The notes below the pieces were generated by a model. That model had not been told where the DNA came from. It ran no database searches and worked only from the letters and a program-made list of their open reading frames with translations. Below are positions 35,381 to 44,288 of a stretch of 64,000 nt of DNA, one piece after another. Positions within the stretch are counted from its first letter, which is position 1; the number at the start of each line of letters is the position of its first letter. The position numbers were made by a program, and so were the translations under genes. This DNA is from Bog-473 sp963730785 (GTDB lineage Bacteria; Actinomycetota; Acidimicrobiia; Acidimicrobiales; RAAP-2): positions 620,001 through 684,000 of the forward strand of contig CAVSTF010000010.1 of assembly GCA_963730785.1 (NCBI GenBank), read 5' to 3'.

Positions 35381-36724
35381 ATGGGGCCCAAGCCCAAGCG
35401 ACGCACGGAATTGGGCCTGCTGATCTTTGGCGCCATCCTGATCTCCGGGCTCTACGTCATCGCCGAACTCGGACAGCACTCGCGCATTCCGCCCCACATC
35501 GGCTATTTCCTCGGCCTGTTGCTCGGTCTTTCTCTGGTAGCCCACATGGCCAACCGCTGGCTGATTCCCGACGCCAATGCCGTCATCCTCCCTCTGGCCG
35601 TGTTGCTGAACGGCATCGGGTACGTCGTGATCGCCCGCCTCGGTCCGGGACAGGCCAAGGGCCAGGCCAGCTGGGCCGTCCTCGGCGTCATCCTCTATGT
35701 GGTGACGCTGCTGTTCGTGCGCTACTCCCGCGACCTGGAGCGCTACCGCTACCTGCTCCTGCTGGTAGGCGGCATCCTGCTGGTGGCGCCGCTGTTCTTC
35801 TCGCCCATCGGGGGGGCGCGGCTGTGGATCCACTACGGCAGCCTGTCGTTCCAGCCCATCGAGTTCTCGAAGATCCTCTTCTGCATCTACTTCGCCTCCT
35901 ACTTCGCAGCCAACAAGGAGATCCTCTCCATCCCTACCGCTCGCGTCGGCAATCGGCTCTTCCTCGATCCCCGACCGCTCGTCCCCATCATCGTGGCCTG
36001 GGGCGTGGCCATGGCCGTGATCGGCCTCGAAGACGACATCGGCTTCGCCGCCCTTCTCTTCACCTTGTTCATCGGGCTGCTCTGGATCTCGACCGGGCGG
36101 GTGGGCTATCTCGCCCTCGGCTTCGTCCTCTTCGCCGGCGGCGCGGTGTTCGCCGCCCATTACTTCGGCCAGGTGCACGTACGGGTGGACGAATGGCTGG
36201 GCACCTGGCAGCCTTCGGCCAGTAACCCCGATCCCGGTGGCTACCAGCTCGGACTGGGTTCGTACGGCATGGCCTCAGGCGGCATCGGCGGCACCGGACT
36301 GGGTCTCGACCAGTTCGTGAAGAACATCCCCGAGGCATCCAGCGACCTGATCTTCGCCTCCATTGGCACCGAAATGGGGCTCATCGGCACTTCGGCCGTG
36401 GTGTTCGCCTTCATCCTCCTGGTGGGGGCGGGCTTCCGGGTGGCCCAGACGGCCCGCTCCGACTTCTCACGCCTGATGACGACCGGGCTCACCCTCATCA
36501 TCGGCTTCCAGGCCTTCTTCATCATGGCCGGCGTCGTGCGGCTCCTGCCCCTGACCGGCGTGACCCTGCCCTTCGTGGCCTACGGTGGATCGTCATTACT
36601 GGCCAACTACGTCCTCATTGCGCTGCTCATGCGCATGTCAGATGAGGGCGCGCAGTCCATCGCCGAACAGATCGCCTCCGGCGTCGTGCAGCCGGGCGAG
36701 CGACCGATGATCCCGGCTCGCTAA
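35381..36724 (+). CDS. SEDS-family peptidoglycan polymerase (actinobacterial RodA/FtsW paralogue)
   Basis: A 447-residue protein with about ten to twelve helices, ending with GGSSLLANYVLIALLMRMSDEG. SEDS proteins polymerise lipid II with a partner class B PBP. The loop motif usually written QPDLGT is here IGLEDDIGFAALLF, a form I associate with the RodA paralogue next to pbpA and pknB in actinobacteria. No pbpA, pknA or pknB is nearby. ATG 35381 is chosen because the protein then starts MGPKPKRRTELG before the first helix; upstream sequence in the same frame overlaps ppk1. It is convergent with the bifunctional-nuclease gene. Confidence 0.87.
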   Translation: MGPKPKRRTELGLLIFGAILISGLYVIAELGQHSRIPPHIGYFLGLLLGLSLVAHMANRWLIPDANAVILPLAVLLNGIGYVVIARLGPGQAKGQASWAVLGVILYVVTLLFVRYSRDLERYRYLLLLVGGILLVAPLFFSPIGGARLWIHYGSLSFQPIEFSKILFCIYFASYFAANKEILSIPTARVGNRLFLDPRPLVPIIVAWGVAMAVIGLEDDIGFAALLFTLFIGLLWISTGRVGYLALGFVLFAGGAVFAAHYFGQVHVRVDEWLGTWQPSASNPDPGGYQLGLGSYGMASGGIGGTGLGLDQFVKNIPEASSDLIFASIGTEMGLIGTSAVVFAFILLVGAGFRVAQTARSDFSRLMTTGLTLIIGFQAFFIMAGVVRLLPLTGVTLPFVAYGGSSLLANYVLIALLMRMSDEGAQSIAEQIASGVVQPGERPMIPAR

Positions 36725-36732
36725 CCCCGGGG

Positions 36733-37194
36733 TCAGTCCGTTTCGACGTACGGCACCACGTCGGCGGCAGTTTCGAGCAGCCGCTGGTCCACCAGAATCG
36801 GCGCCGACACCGGCATGCGGAGCGCCACCACCAAACCGTCGGAGGCTCGACAGCTGATGCGTTCCCTGCCTTCGGGCAGCATCAGATCGAGCTCAGCCAG
36901 GTAGTTCCCGTTCTCGCGACCGACCAGCCGCAGGGCGATCACGTCAATGCGTGCCCGCTTCATCATGTCAACCAGCAATTCATGCGTCAGGGGCCGGGGC
37001 GACGACATGCGGCGCAGGGCCAATGCCAACGCCGTTCCCTCCGGCAAACCAACCGGGAAGACCAGTTGTCGCAGCGGAGGCTCTGACTCGCTCAGCGTCA
37101 CCGAGGGGTGCTGGGCCGGCAGGTCCAGCCGGACGTCTTCGACGTCCATGACCCGAAATGTCGGGGGGGCCGGCACCACCGCCGCGTCGGTCAT
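36733..37194 (-). CDS. bifunctional nuclease (DUF151) family protein
   Basis: About 153 residues with the BFN-domain pattern: VVFPVGL-like core strands, GLPEGTALALALRRMSSPRP, LTHELLVDMMKRARIDVIAL and the C-terminal SCRASDGLVVALRMPVSAPI. Related proteins have weak DNase/RNase activity and some act in stress responses. The start ATG 37194 overlaps the rodA stop by four bases (ATGA), so this gene follows rodA in one transcript. It lies between two SEDS genes. Confidence 0.82.
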   Translation of the reverse strand: MTDAAVVPAPPTFRVMDVEDVRLDLPAQHPSVTLSESEPPLRQLVFPVGLPEGTALALALRRMSSPRPLTHELLVDMMKRARIDVIALRLVGRENGNYLAELDLMLPEGRERISCRASDGLVVALRMPVSAPILVDQRLLETAADVVPYVETD

Positions 37195-38339
37195 CGAGTC
37201 CGCCTTCGCACGCCCACACTGAGGGCGAGCCCCACAGCGGTAAAGAAGCAAAGCACGGCCGTCCCGCCATAACTGACGAACGGCAGGGGAATTCCGGTGA
37301 TGGGCATGATGCCCATCGTCATGCCGGCATTCTGGAACACGCTGAAGGCCAAGAAGGCGAACAGGCCGGTGCAGACCAGTCGACCGAAGATGTCCCGGGA
37401 GGCGCCGGCCGCCCGCTGAATCCGCCAGGCCACCAACCCGAGCATGGCCAAGAGCAGCGAACCGCCCACAAACCCCAACTGCTCTCCTACGGCAGTGAAG
37501 ATGAAGTCAGTCTGCTGCTCGGGTACATAGCCGAGGTTGGTCTGGGCTCCATGCCCGATACCGGTGCCCAACAGCCCACCGGAACCGATGGCGTTCTTGG
37601 CCTCCTGCAAGTTGTATTCGGCCGATTGCACGAATTGGTTCTTGCTGGCTTTGTTGGGATCCAAAAAGGTGGTTAACCGAGCGATTTGGTAGTGGTGCAG
37701 GAGACCCGTCTCAAACGCCACCAACACGGCCAGGATCACGCCGATGAAGAGCATGATCAGGATGCGAATCGGTAGGCCAGCCACGGCCAGCATCACCAGC
37801 AGGACGATCAGCAAAATGAGGGCCGTCCCGAGGTCGGGCTGAGCCATCACCAACAAGATGGGAATGCCGGCCAGGATGAGCAGGCGGAAGACGTCCTTCC
37901 AGGCCAATCCCTCCTCAGTGCGTTTATCGCAATACGACGCCACGGCCAAGATGACGGCCAGGACGGCGAACTCGGAAGGTTGGAGCTGGATCGGGCCGAC
38001 ATTGAACCAGCGGGCTGCCCCCTGGGCTGAACTCCCCACCACGAACACGCCGAGCAGGGCCAACACCAGGACCCAGTAGATGAGCATGGCCAGTGGTTCG
38101 AGGCGGCGATAGTCGAACAGCGCCACCGCCAGCATGATGATGAAGCCGAGGAACACGAACAGGGCCTGCTTCTTGAGGTAAGCCTTGGGGTCCTCGCCCT
38201 GGGCCAGCAACGACCCTCTGGTGGCGGTATAGACCATGATCACGCCCACCGTCGCCACCAGCACCGTCGCCACGCCAAGCACCAGGTCGAATGAGGGGCC
38301 ACTTCGGCGAGAAGTGGCTGGACTGGCGAACATGGTCAT
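37191..38339 (-). CDS. rodA: rod shape-determining protein RodA
   Basis: A SEDS glycosyltransferase of 382 residues with about ten helices. The features are clear: QLQPSEFAVLAVILAV, VMAQPDLGTALILLIVLL (the essential aspartate), YNLQEAKNAIGSGGLLGTG, QQTDFIFTAVGEQLGF, GIMPITGIPLPFVSYGGT. ATG 38339 (MTMFASPATSRRSG) is chosen. The open frame continues upstream, but that part overlaps the divergent mscS gene and is unlike SEDS proteins. It is transcribed together with the BFN-domain gene. Confidence 0.92.
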   Translation of the reverse strand: MTMFASPATSRRSGPSFDLVLGVATVLVATVGVIMVYTATRGSLLAQGEDPKAYLKKQALFVFLGFIIMLAVALFDYRRLEPLAMLIYWVLVLALLGVFVVGSSAQGAARWFNVGPIQLQPSEFAVLAVILAVASYCDKRTEEGLAWKDVFRLLILAGIPILLVMAQPDLGTALILLIVLLVMLAVAGLPIRILIMLFIGVILAVLVAFETGLLHHYQIARLTTFLDPNKASKNQFVQSAEYNLQEAKNAIGSGGLLGTGIGHGAQTNLGYVPEQQTDFIFTAVGEQLGFVGGSLLLAMLGLVAWRIQRAAGASRDIFGRLVCTGLFAFLAFSVFQNAGMTMGIMPITGIPLPFVSYGGTAVLCFFTAVGLALSVGVRRRTR

Positions 38340-38369
38340 AACGCGGGTGCAGCGGACAGAATACCCATC

Positions 38370-39314
38370 ATGACCATTCCCCTCGTAGCGGGCCTTCGTC
38401 CCCTGGTAGGCGCCGTCGACAGTGGCGGGGGGTGGCTCTACGAGGTCCTCACCAAGTTGGGGATGGCCCACAACACCGCCCGAACCGTGGTCGATCTGAT
38501 TGTGCGCCCGCTCTCCATCATCGTCGTCATAGTGGTTGCCCTCGTGGTGGCCCGCTTGGGCGACAAGGCCATTCGACGCATTCTCGACCGGGTGGCCCAC
38601 CAGGCCACTTCAAGAGGAACGTCGGCCTCCAGGGCGGGCGCCCGGGTCAACACCATGAGCGGTGTCATCGCCAACTGCTGGCGCTTCTTTGTCTTCGTGG
38701 TGACGATCGCCGTCATTCTGGGCCAGCTCGGCATCGACCTGGCCCCGCTCCTGGCCAGCGCCACCATCATCGGCGCCACCCTCGGCTTCGGCGCTCAGCT
38801 CATCGTGCGGGATTATTTCTCCGGCTTTCTGCTCACCATGGAAGATCAATACAACGTGGGCGAGACGGTGACCATTGACGGAGTGACCGGGGTCGTCGAA
38901 GACGTCACCATGCGCATCACCCGGGTTCGAGGTATCGACGGCACCGTGTACTTCATCCCTAACGGCGACATTCGCGTGCTGGGCAACACCTCGCGGGGGT
39001 GGGCCCAAGCCGTGGTTGATCTGTCGTTGCCGGGCGCGACGGCGACCGATCTACCGGGCGTGCGGGGCATTGTGGAGGAGGCCGCCCATCGGGTCTCGCA
39101 TCAAGAGCCATTCGCGAAACACTGCACCGAACCACCGGTGTTGGTTGGCTTTATGGATGCCGATGCCGTCAACTACACACTGCGAGTCACCCTGCACACG
39201 GTGCCCTCCCAACGCGATGCCCTGAAACGAGCCCTGCGCGAAGCCGCTATCGCCGATTTGGCTCAGGCCGGCAAGTGGCCGGGCGAGCTGCCATCCAACT
39301 CATTCCCCACCTGA
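38370..39314 (+). CDS. mscS: MscS-family mechanosensitive channel
   Basis: A 314-residue channel that opens under membrane tension. The transmembrane part includes ILGQLGIDLAPLLASATIIG leading into the pore helix (ATLGFGAQLIVRDYFSGFLL). The beta domain has NVGETVTIDGVTGVVEDV and IPNGDIRVLGNTSRGWAQ. It is divergent from rodA (30 bases) and convergent with aroE (3 bases). Confidence 0.92.
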   Translation: MTIPLVAGLRPLVGAVDSGGGWLYEVLTKLGMAHNTARTVVDLIVRPLSIIVVIVVALVVARLGDKAIRRILDRVAHQATSRGTSASRAGARVNTMSGVIANCWRFFVFVVTIAVILGQLGIDLAPLLASATIIGATLGFGAQLIVRDYFSGFLLTMEDQYNVGETVTIDGVTGVVEDVTMRITRVRGIDGTVYFIPNGDIRVLGNTSRGWAQAVVDLSLPGATATDLPGVRGIVEEAAHRVSHQEPFAKHCTEPPVLVGFMDADAVNYTLRVTLHTVPSQRDALKRALREAAIADLAQAGKWPGELPSNSFPT

Positions 39315-39317
39315 CCA

Positions 39318-40160
39318 CTATTGGGCGACGGCACTCCACATCGCTTCGACGGGCGCTGGTTGTCCCGTCCAGAGTGCAATCTGGACGGCCGCTTGGTGCA
39401 CCAGCATCCCCAATCCCCCAACCGTGCGCACCCCGGCGGAAGCTGCCGCGGTGAGCCACGGCGTCATTCGGGGCACATAGACCAAATCCGCCGCCAATTG
39501 TCCGGGCCGCAGGAGAGCTGGATCGACCAACCAAGTGTCAGTCCCGCTCTGCCCCACCATCCCCAGTGGCGTGGCGTTGACCACCAGGTCGGCCGCCGCC
39601 AGGGCCTCGTTGACGCTCGATGCATCTGACGGCACCACCGCTCGGCCGACCGCGCCAGCCAGCGCAGCGGCCACCGCGGCATTCGCTTCGGTGCGGTTGA
39701 CCACCACCACTTCGGCCGCTCCCGCCAAGGCCAAGGCCAAGACCACGGCACGGGCCGCTCCACCGGCACCCAACACCACGCAGTGGGTCCCCTTGGGCTC
39801 GAACCCCTCGCTCCGCTGCAACGAGGCCAGGAATCCGGCACCGTCGGTCGATTCGCCACGGAGCATGCCGTCCTGACGGGCCACACAGTTCACGGCACCC
39901 AACTGTTTCGCCGTTGGACTGAGTTCGTCCATCAGAGCGGCCACGTCGGCCTTATGCGGCATGGTGATCGACATACCGGCCAGTCCAAGGGCCCGGATGC
40001 CCTCCACCGCCGACGCGGCCTGACCGGCCGGCACCTCGAAGGCCAGTGAGGTCCAGTTCAGTCCCAACGCATCGAAGGCCGAGTTGTGCAGCAGCGGCGA
40101 CAAGGAGTGGCGCACCGGGTCCCCCATCACTCCGACCAGGGTCGTATGGGCGTCAACCAT
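39318..40160 (-). CDS. aroE: shikimate dehydrogenase
   Basis: NADPH reduction of 3-dehydroshikimate in the aromatic pathway that feeds trpE and menF. The 280-residue enzyme has VMGDPVRHSLSPLLHN (substrate contacts), GMSITMPHKADV with the catalytic lysine, DGAGFL with the catalytic aspartate, and the nucleotide loop VLGAGGAARAVVLAL. It is the last gene of alaS-ruvX-mltG-aroE. Confidence 0.95.
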   Translation of the reverse strand: MVDAHTTLVGVMGDPVRHSLSPLLHNSAFDALGLNWTSLAFEVPAGQAASAVEGIRALGLAGMSITMPHKADVAALMDELSPTAKQLGAVNCVARQDGMLRGESTDGAGFLASLQRSEGFEPKGTHCVVLGAGGAARAVVLALALAGAAEVVVVNRTEANAAVAAALAGAVGRAVVPSDASSVNEALAAADLVVNATPLGMVGQSGTDTWLVDPALLRPGQLAADLVYVPRMTPWLTAAASAGVRTVGGLGMLVHQAAVQIALWTGQPAPVEAMWSAVAQ

Positions 40161-40163
40161 CGC

Positions 40164-41255
40164 TCAACCCACCCCTCGTTTCTGGGCCAGTTTCTCGTTG
40201 GCCAGCTGCTCGGCAAACGTGTCGGCAAAGGCCTCCGTGCCGTCCTTGTTGACCAACACGAAGTAGAGCCAGTTCCCGGCCGGCGGATGAGCGGCCGAGG
40301 ACATGGCGTAGACGCTGGGTGAGCAGATCGGCGTGGGGGTCAGGCCCTTATTCAGGTACGAGTTGTAGGGCGTCTGCAGTTGCAGATCATGCGGAGTGAC
40401 GGCGCCGCCGTCTTGACCCAACGAATACAGCACGGTCGCATTCATCTGGAGCGGCATGTTGGCGGCCAGGCGGTTGTAAATGACACGGGCCACGTCCGGC
40501 ATGTTCTTCTGGATGTAGCCCTCCTTTTCCACAATGGAAGCGGCGGTCACCAGTTGGTAGGTCGTCAAGCCGAGGGCACTGGCGGCAGCGGGAGTCAGCC
40601 CGGCCGTGGCGGCCTGCTGCTCGAAGACGGTCACCATGTCCTGCAGGATCGTGGTGTCAGACTCACCGGGCAGCACCAGGTACTCCTTGGTGCCCAGCAG
40701 TCCCTCCAGATTGTTCGATCCGGCGGGAGAGAACGTGGAGCGGATGGCACCGCTGGCGGCCAGCCTGGTGAAGTTGGCCGAACTGTGGCCGGGTAGTTCG
40801 CCCACCTTGTCAGCCACTTCGGCCAGCGTCAGTCCGGGCACCACATCAACGGCGTAGATGTTGGGCGGGGCGCTGAAGATGGCGCGCACCTGGGCGAAGG
40901 TGAGGTTCTCGTGCACCTCGTAGTGGCCGGGTTGCAGCGTTGGCGTGCCGTGGATCAGGTCCGAGATCTTCATGGCGAAGGTGCTGCCAATCACCTTTTC
41001 GGCCGACAAATGCGACGTCAATTGGCTGAAGCTTTCTCCGGGACTGACCTCCACAATGACCCGCTTGCCGGCCGGGCCGAGGGCATGGGATTGCAGCTCG
41101 TACCAGCCGACGAAGAGCAGCACCAGCACCACGACGACGGCGCTGACGGTGGTCAAGAGACGTGCACGGCGGCCGCGCCGCACGTGACGCCCGGTGCCGC
41201 GGCTGACCGGCATTTCTGACGATTCCGGCCCGTCAGGGGGCGGCAGATCACTCAC
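40164..41255 (-). CDS. mltG: endolytic murein transglycosylase MltG
   Basis: Cleaves nascent glycan strands at the membrane. The 363-residue protein has a basic cytosolic tail (HVRRGRRARLL), one helix (residues about 37-55), a LysM-like part (VEVSPGESFSQLTSHL) and the YceG domain with the catalytic glutamate in TAASIVEKEGYI and MPLQMNATVLYSLG. Start overlaps the ruvX stop; aroE follows three bases later. Confidence 0.93.
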   Translation of the reverse strand: MSDLPPPDGPESSEMPVSRGTGRHVRRGRRARLLTTVSAVVVVLVLLFVGWYELQSHALGPAGKRVIVEVSPGESFSQLTSHLSAEKVIGSTFAMKISDLIHGTPTLQPGHYEVHENLTFAQVRAIFSAPPNIYAVDVVPGLTLAEVADKVGELPGHSSANFTRLAASGAIRSTFSPAGSNNLEGLLGTKEYLVLPGESDTTILQDMVTVFEQQAATAGLTPAAASALGLTTYQLVTAASIVEKEGYIQKNMPDVARVIYNRLAANMPLQMNATVLYSLGQDGGAVTPHDLQLQTPYNSYLNKGLTPTPICSPSVYAMSSAAHPPAGNWLYFVLVNKDGTEAFADTFAEQLANEKLAQKRGVG

Positions 41256-41683
41256 GATGCGCCATCGATCCAGGCCTGTAGCAACACCATCGCCGCCGCA
41301 CTGTCGATGACCGCTCGGCTCGACTTCACCGATCGTCCCGAGGCCGCGAGGGAGCGTTGAGCCTCAATGGTGCTGAAGCGTTCGTCCACCGTTTCGACCT
41401 CCACCCCTTCGGGTTCAAGCAGTGCTCGCAGCTCGGCCACTTCAGCCAGGGCGGCCTCGGCGGCCGGTCCAGATTTCCCCGACAGACTCAACGGCAGGCC
41501 CACCAGCACCGTGGTGGCCTCGACTTCATGGATGGCGGCCATCAGGGCCTGACGATCACGCGCCAGATCGCCACTGCGCTGGACCGTCCCCCAGGGGGAG
41601 GCCAACGTGCGCCGAGTGTCGCAATAGGCCACACCAATGCGTCGTGACCCTAAATCAAGGGCCACGACCCGCCCGGTGGTCAC
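41252..41683 (-). CDS. ruvX: Holliday-junction resolvase-like protein RuvX (YqgF)
   Basis: A 143-residue RNase H-fold protein with VVALDLGSRRIGVAYCD (first catalytic Asp), VGLPLSLSGKSG, and VETVDERFSTIEAQRSL (Glu). It ends with IDSAAAMVLLQAWID (Asp). It is implicated in RNA or Holliday-junction processing. Four-base overlaps join it to alaS upstream and mltG downstream, a conserved actinobacterial arrangement. Confidence 0.93.
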   Translation of the reverse strand: MTTGRVVALDLGSRRIGVAYCDTRRTLASPWGTVQRSGDLARDRQALMAAIHEVEATTVLVGLPLSLSGKSGPAAEAALAEVAELRALLEPEGVEVETVDERFSTIEAQRSLAASGRSVKSSRAVIDSAAAMVLLQAWIDGAS

Positions 41684-44241
41684 TCCGACAGAAGCCGGAG
41701 GGCCTCGGCCAACGCCTCGTCGATGCGTGACGGGTCTTTACCGCCCGCCAATGCCAGTTCCGCTGAACCGCCCCCTCCGCCACCGACGATCGCCCCCAGC
41801 GCCCGCACCAACTCGGTGGCGTTGGGTCCAGCCGGTCCGGTGGCACCGGCAATGGCCACCTTGGCCCCATCCGGCGAACCGATCAGGACAACGGCGGTCG
41901 GGCCGTCTTCACGAAGCACCGCTTGAGCCAGCGTCTGGAGAGCCTTGGGGTCAACCCCGTCACGACGGGCGACCACCACACCATTGGTCAGGCTCTTGGC
42001 CAACTCAGCGGCATCGGCGGCACTCGACTGCTGGCGAAGTTTGCCCAGCTCCTTGTCCAACTCGCGCTGGCGCATCATCAGGCGCTCAGCGGCCGACAGC
42101 ACTTCGTCCGGTTCCGTGCGCAGCAGTTGCGCCGTCGATTGCAACAGTCGCTCCTGTCCTTGGAATCGATCCAAGGCCACCCGCCCAGTGACGGCAAACA
42201 GGCGTCGGGTATTCGAACCGATGGATCCTTCGGAGACCAGGGCGATGGGGCCGATCTGCCCGAGGGCGCCCACATGGGTGCCGCCACAGAACTCGAGCGA
42301 GGTCCCACCGGCCTGCACGACGCGCACCGTGGATCCGTACTTGTCCCCAAAGAAGGCGATGGCGCCCAACTGCTCCGCTTCTTCCCGTGAGGTCTCGGTC
42401 GTGTCGACCGAATCGTCGGTGAGGACGGCATCATTGGCCAATCGCAACACCTCGGCCAACTGATCCTGGGTGGGCTGCTCGTGATGGGAGAAGTCGAACC
42501 GCAGGTAGTCCGGCGACACCAGCGACCCCTGTTGCCGCACGTGATCGCCCAGCACCGACCGCAGGGCGGAGTGCAACAGGTGCGTGGCGGTGTGATTGCG
42601 CCGGATGGCCTGGCGGCGCTCAACGTCAATGGTGGCCCGGGCATCTTGGCCGAGCACGATCTCGCCATCGAGTTTGGCTTTGTGGGCGGTCAGGCCGGGC
42701 AGCACCTCGACGGTGTCGTAGACCTCGGCAATGCCGGTCTCGGTCACGATGGTGCCGGTATCGCCCACCTGACCACCACTCTCGGCGTAGAAGGGGGTCT
42801 GGTCCAAGAAGACCTCAACCTCGCCTGATTCGCCGCCGGCCAGAATTCCGACCACTCGGGCCGGCACTTCGTACTGCGACGGCGATCGGCCAACGAAATT
42901 CGTGGTGCCTTCGGCCTCGACGATGGCCCGGTAGGACGACTCGTCACCGACAGTCGCCGCTTTGGCCGCCGCCCGCGCCCGCTCGCGCTGCTCAGCCATG
43001 GCGGCATTGAAGCCCGCCCGGTCCACTTCCACGCCGGCATCTCGAGCCAGTTCCTCAGTGAGCTCGACCGGAAAGCCATGGGTGTCGTGCAGGGTGAACG
43101 CCACTGCACCCGGCAGCACCTTCTCGCCCGAGGCGAAAGCCTCTTCCAGGCGGCCGAGCCCGGACCGCAGGGTGCGGTCGAAGCCGGCTTCTTCGCGGGA
43201 GACCACATTGAGGACGACGTCTTTGTGTTCGACCAGGGCCGGCCATGCCGTCCCTAGGACCCCGATGGCCGCTTCAACCAGCACCGGGGTGATGGGCTTC
43301 TCCACGCCGAGACGACGAGCCGCCAGGACCGCCCGCCGGACAACCCGCCGCAGCACGTAACCCCGGCCCTCATTGGCCGGCAGCACGCCGTCGGCCACCA
43401 GCATGGCCATAGCTCGTCCGTGATCGGCCATGACCCGCAACGCCACATCGGTGCGGTCGTCGGTGCCGTAGCCCTTACCGATGGTGGATGCCGCTGCCTC
43501 AATGATGGGTGAGAACAGGTCGGTATCGAAGACGGAATCATGGCCCTGCAGAATGGGCAGGATCCGTTCGAAGCCCGCTCCGGTGTCGATGTTCTTGTGG
43601 GGCAGTTCGGTGCGCTGGCCGCTGGCGTCGCGGTTGAACTGCATAAAGACAAGGTTCCAGAGCTCGACGAAACGCTGCTCGCTGCCGTGCTTGGGTCCGC
43701 CGTCCCCGCCATAGGCGGCACCCTTGTCGATAAAGATCTCCGAGTCGGGACCACACGGGCCGGTATCCCCCATGGCCCAGAAGTTGTCCTCGTCACCCAT
43801 ACGCTGAATGCGCTCGATCGGGAATCCGACCTTGTCCACCCAGATCTGTTCGGCTTCGTCATCGTCATTGTGGACCGTGACCCAGAGCCGGTCGCCATCA
43901 AGCCCGAAGACCTCGGTCAGGAGTTCCCAGGCCAGTGGGATCGCCTCTTCTTTGAAGTAGTCCCCGAAGCTGAAGTTGCCCAACATTTCAAAAAAGGTGC
44001 AGTGGTAGGTGTCCGTACCGATGATGTCGATATCCGGGGTGCGGAAACACTTCTGGATGCTGGTCGCCCGTGGCCAGGGCGCCTTCTCGTCACCCAGGAA
44101 GTAGGGCTTGAACGGGATCATGCCCGCGATGGTGAAGAGCACCGACGGGTCATGCGGTATCAGGCTGGCAGAGGGAACCGCCGTGTGGCCACGCTCGGTG
44201 AAGAAGCGCGTGAACGCCGCCCGCAGTTCATTGGCGTCCAT
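41680..44241 (-). CDS. alaS: alanyl-tRNA synthetase
   Basis: A 853-residue class II synthetase. It has FTERGHTAVPSASLIPHDPS, motif 2 region FRTPDIDIIGTDTYHCTFFE, the editing-domain metal sites RRNHTATHLLHSALR and EFCGGTHVGALG, and the C-Ala/DHHA1 domain with GPNATELVRALG and a glycine loop VGGGGGGSAELALAGG. First gene of the alaS-ruvX-mltG-aroE unit. Confidence 0.96.
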   Translation of the reverse strand: MDANELRAAFTRFFTERGHTAVPSASLIPHDPSVLFTIAGMIPFKPYFLGDEKAPWPRATSIQKCFRTPDIDIIGTDTYHCTFFEMLGNFSFGDYFKEEAIPLAWELLTEVFGLDGDRLWVTVHNDDDEAEQIWVDKVGFPIERIQRMGDEDNFWAMGDTGPCGPDSEIFIDKGAAYGGDGGPKHGSEQRFVELWNLVFMQFNRDASGQRTELPHKNIDTGAGFERILPILQGHDSVFDTDLFSPIIEAAASTIGKGYGTDDRTDVALRVMADHGRAMAMLVADGVLPANEGRGYVLRRVVRRAVLAARRLGVEKPITPVLVEAAIGVLGTAWPALVEHKDVVLNVVSREEAGFDRTLRSGLGRLEEAFASGEKVLPGAVAFTLHDTHGFPVELTEELARDAGVEVDRAGFNAAMAEQRERARAAAKAATVGDESSYRAIVEAEGTTNFVGRSPSQYEVPARVVGILAGGESGEVEVFLDQTPFYAESGGQVGDTGTIVTETGIAEVYDTVEVLPGLTAHKAKLDGEIVLGQDARATIDVERRQAIRRNHTATHLLHSALRSVLGDHVRQQGSLVSPDYLRFDFSHHEQPTQDQLAEVLRLANDAVLTDDSVDTTETSREEAEQLGAIAFFGDKYGSTVRVVQAGGTSLEFCGGTHVGALGQIGPIALVSEGSIGSNTRRLFAVTGRVALDRFQGQERLLQSTAQLLRTEPDEVLSAAERLMMRQRELDKELGKLRQQSSAADAAELAKSLTNGVVVARRDGVDPKALQTLAQAVLREDGPTAVVLIGSPDGAKVAIAGATGPAGPNATELVRALGAIVGGGGGGSAELALAGGKDPSRIDEALAEALRLLSE

Positions 44242-44288
44242 GGTCCTAGCTTACCGGGGGTGCTCCGACCCCCTTTGCGGCACTGGCC

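Noticed and set aside
35312..36178. 288-codon open frame on the minus strand
   Set aside because: Antisense of the SEDS gene, whose membrane segments and motifs are unambiguous.
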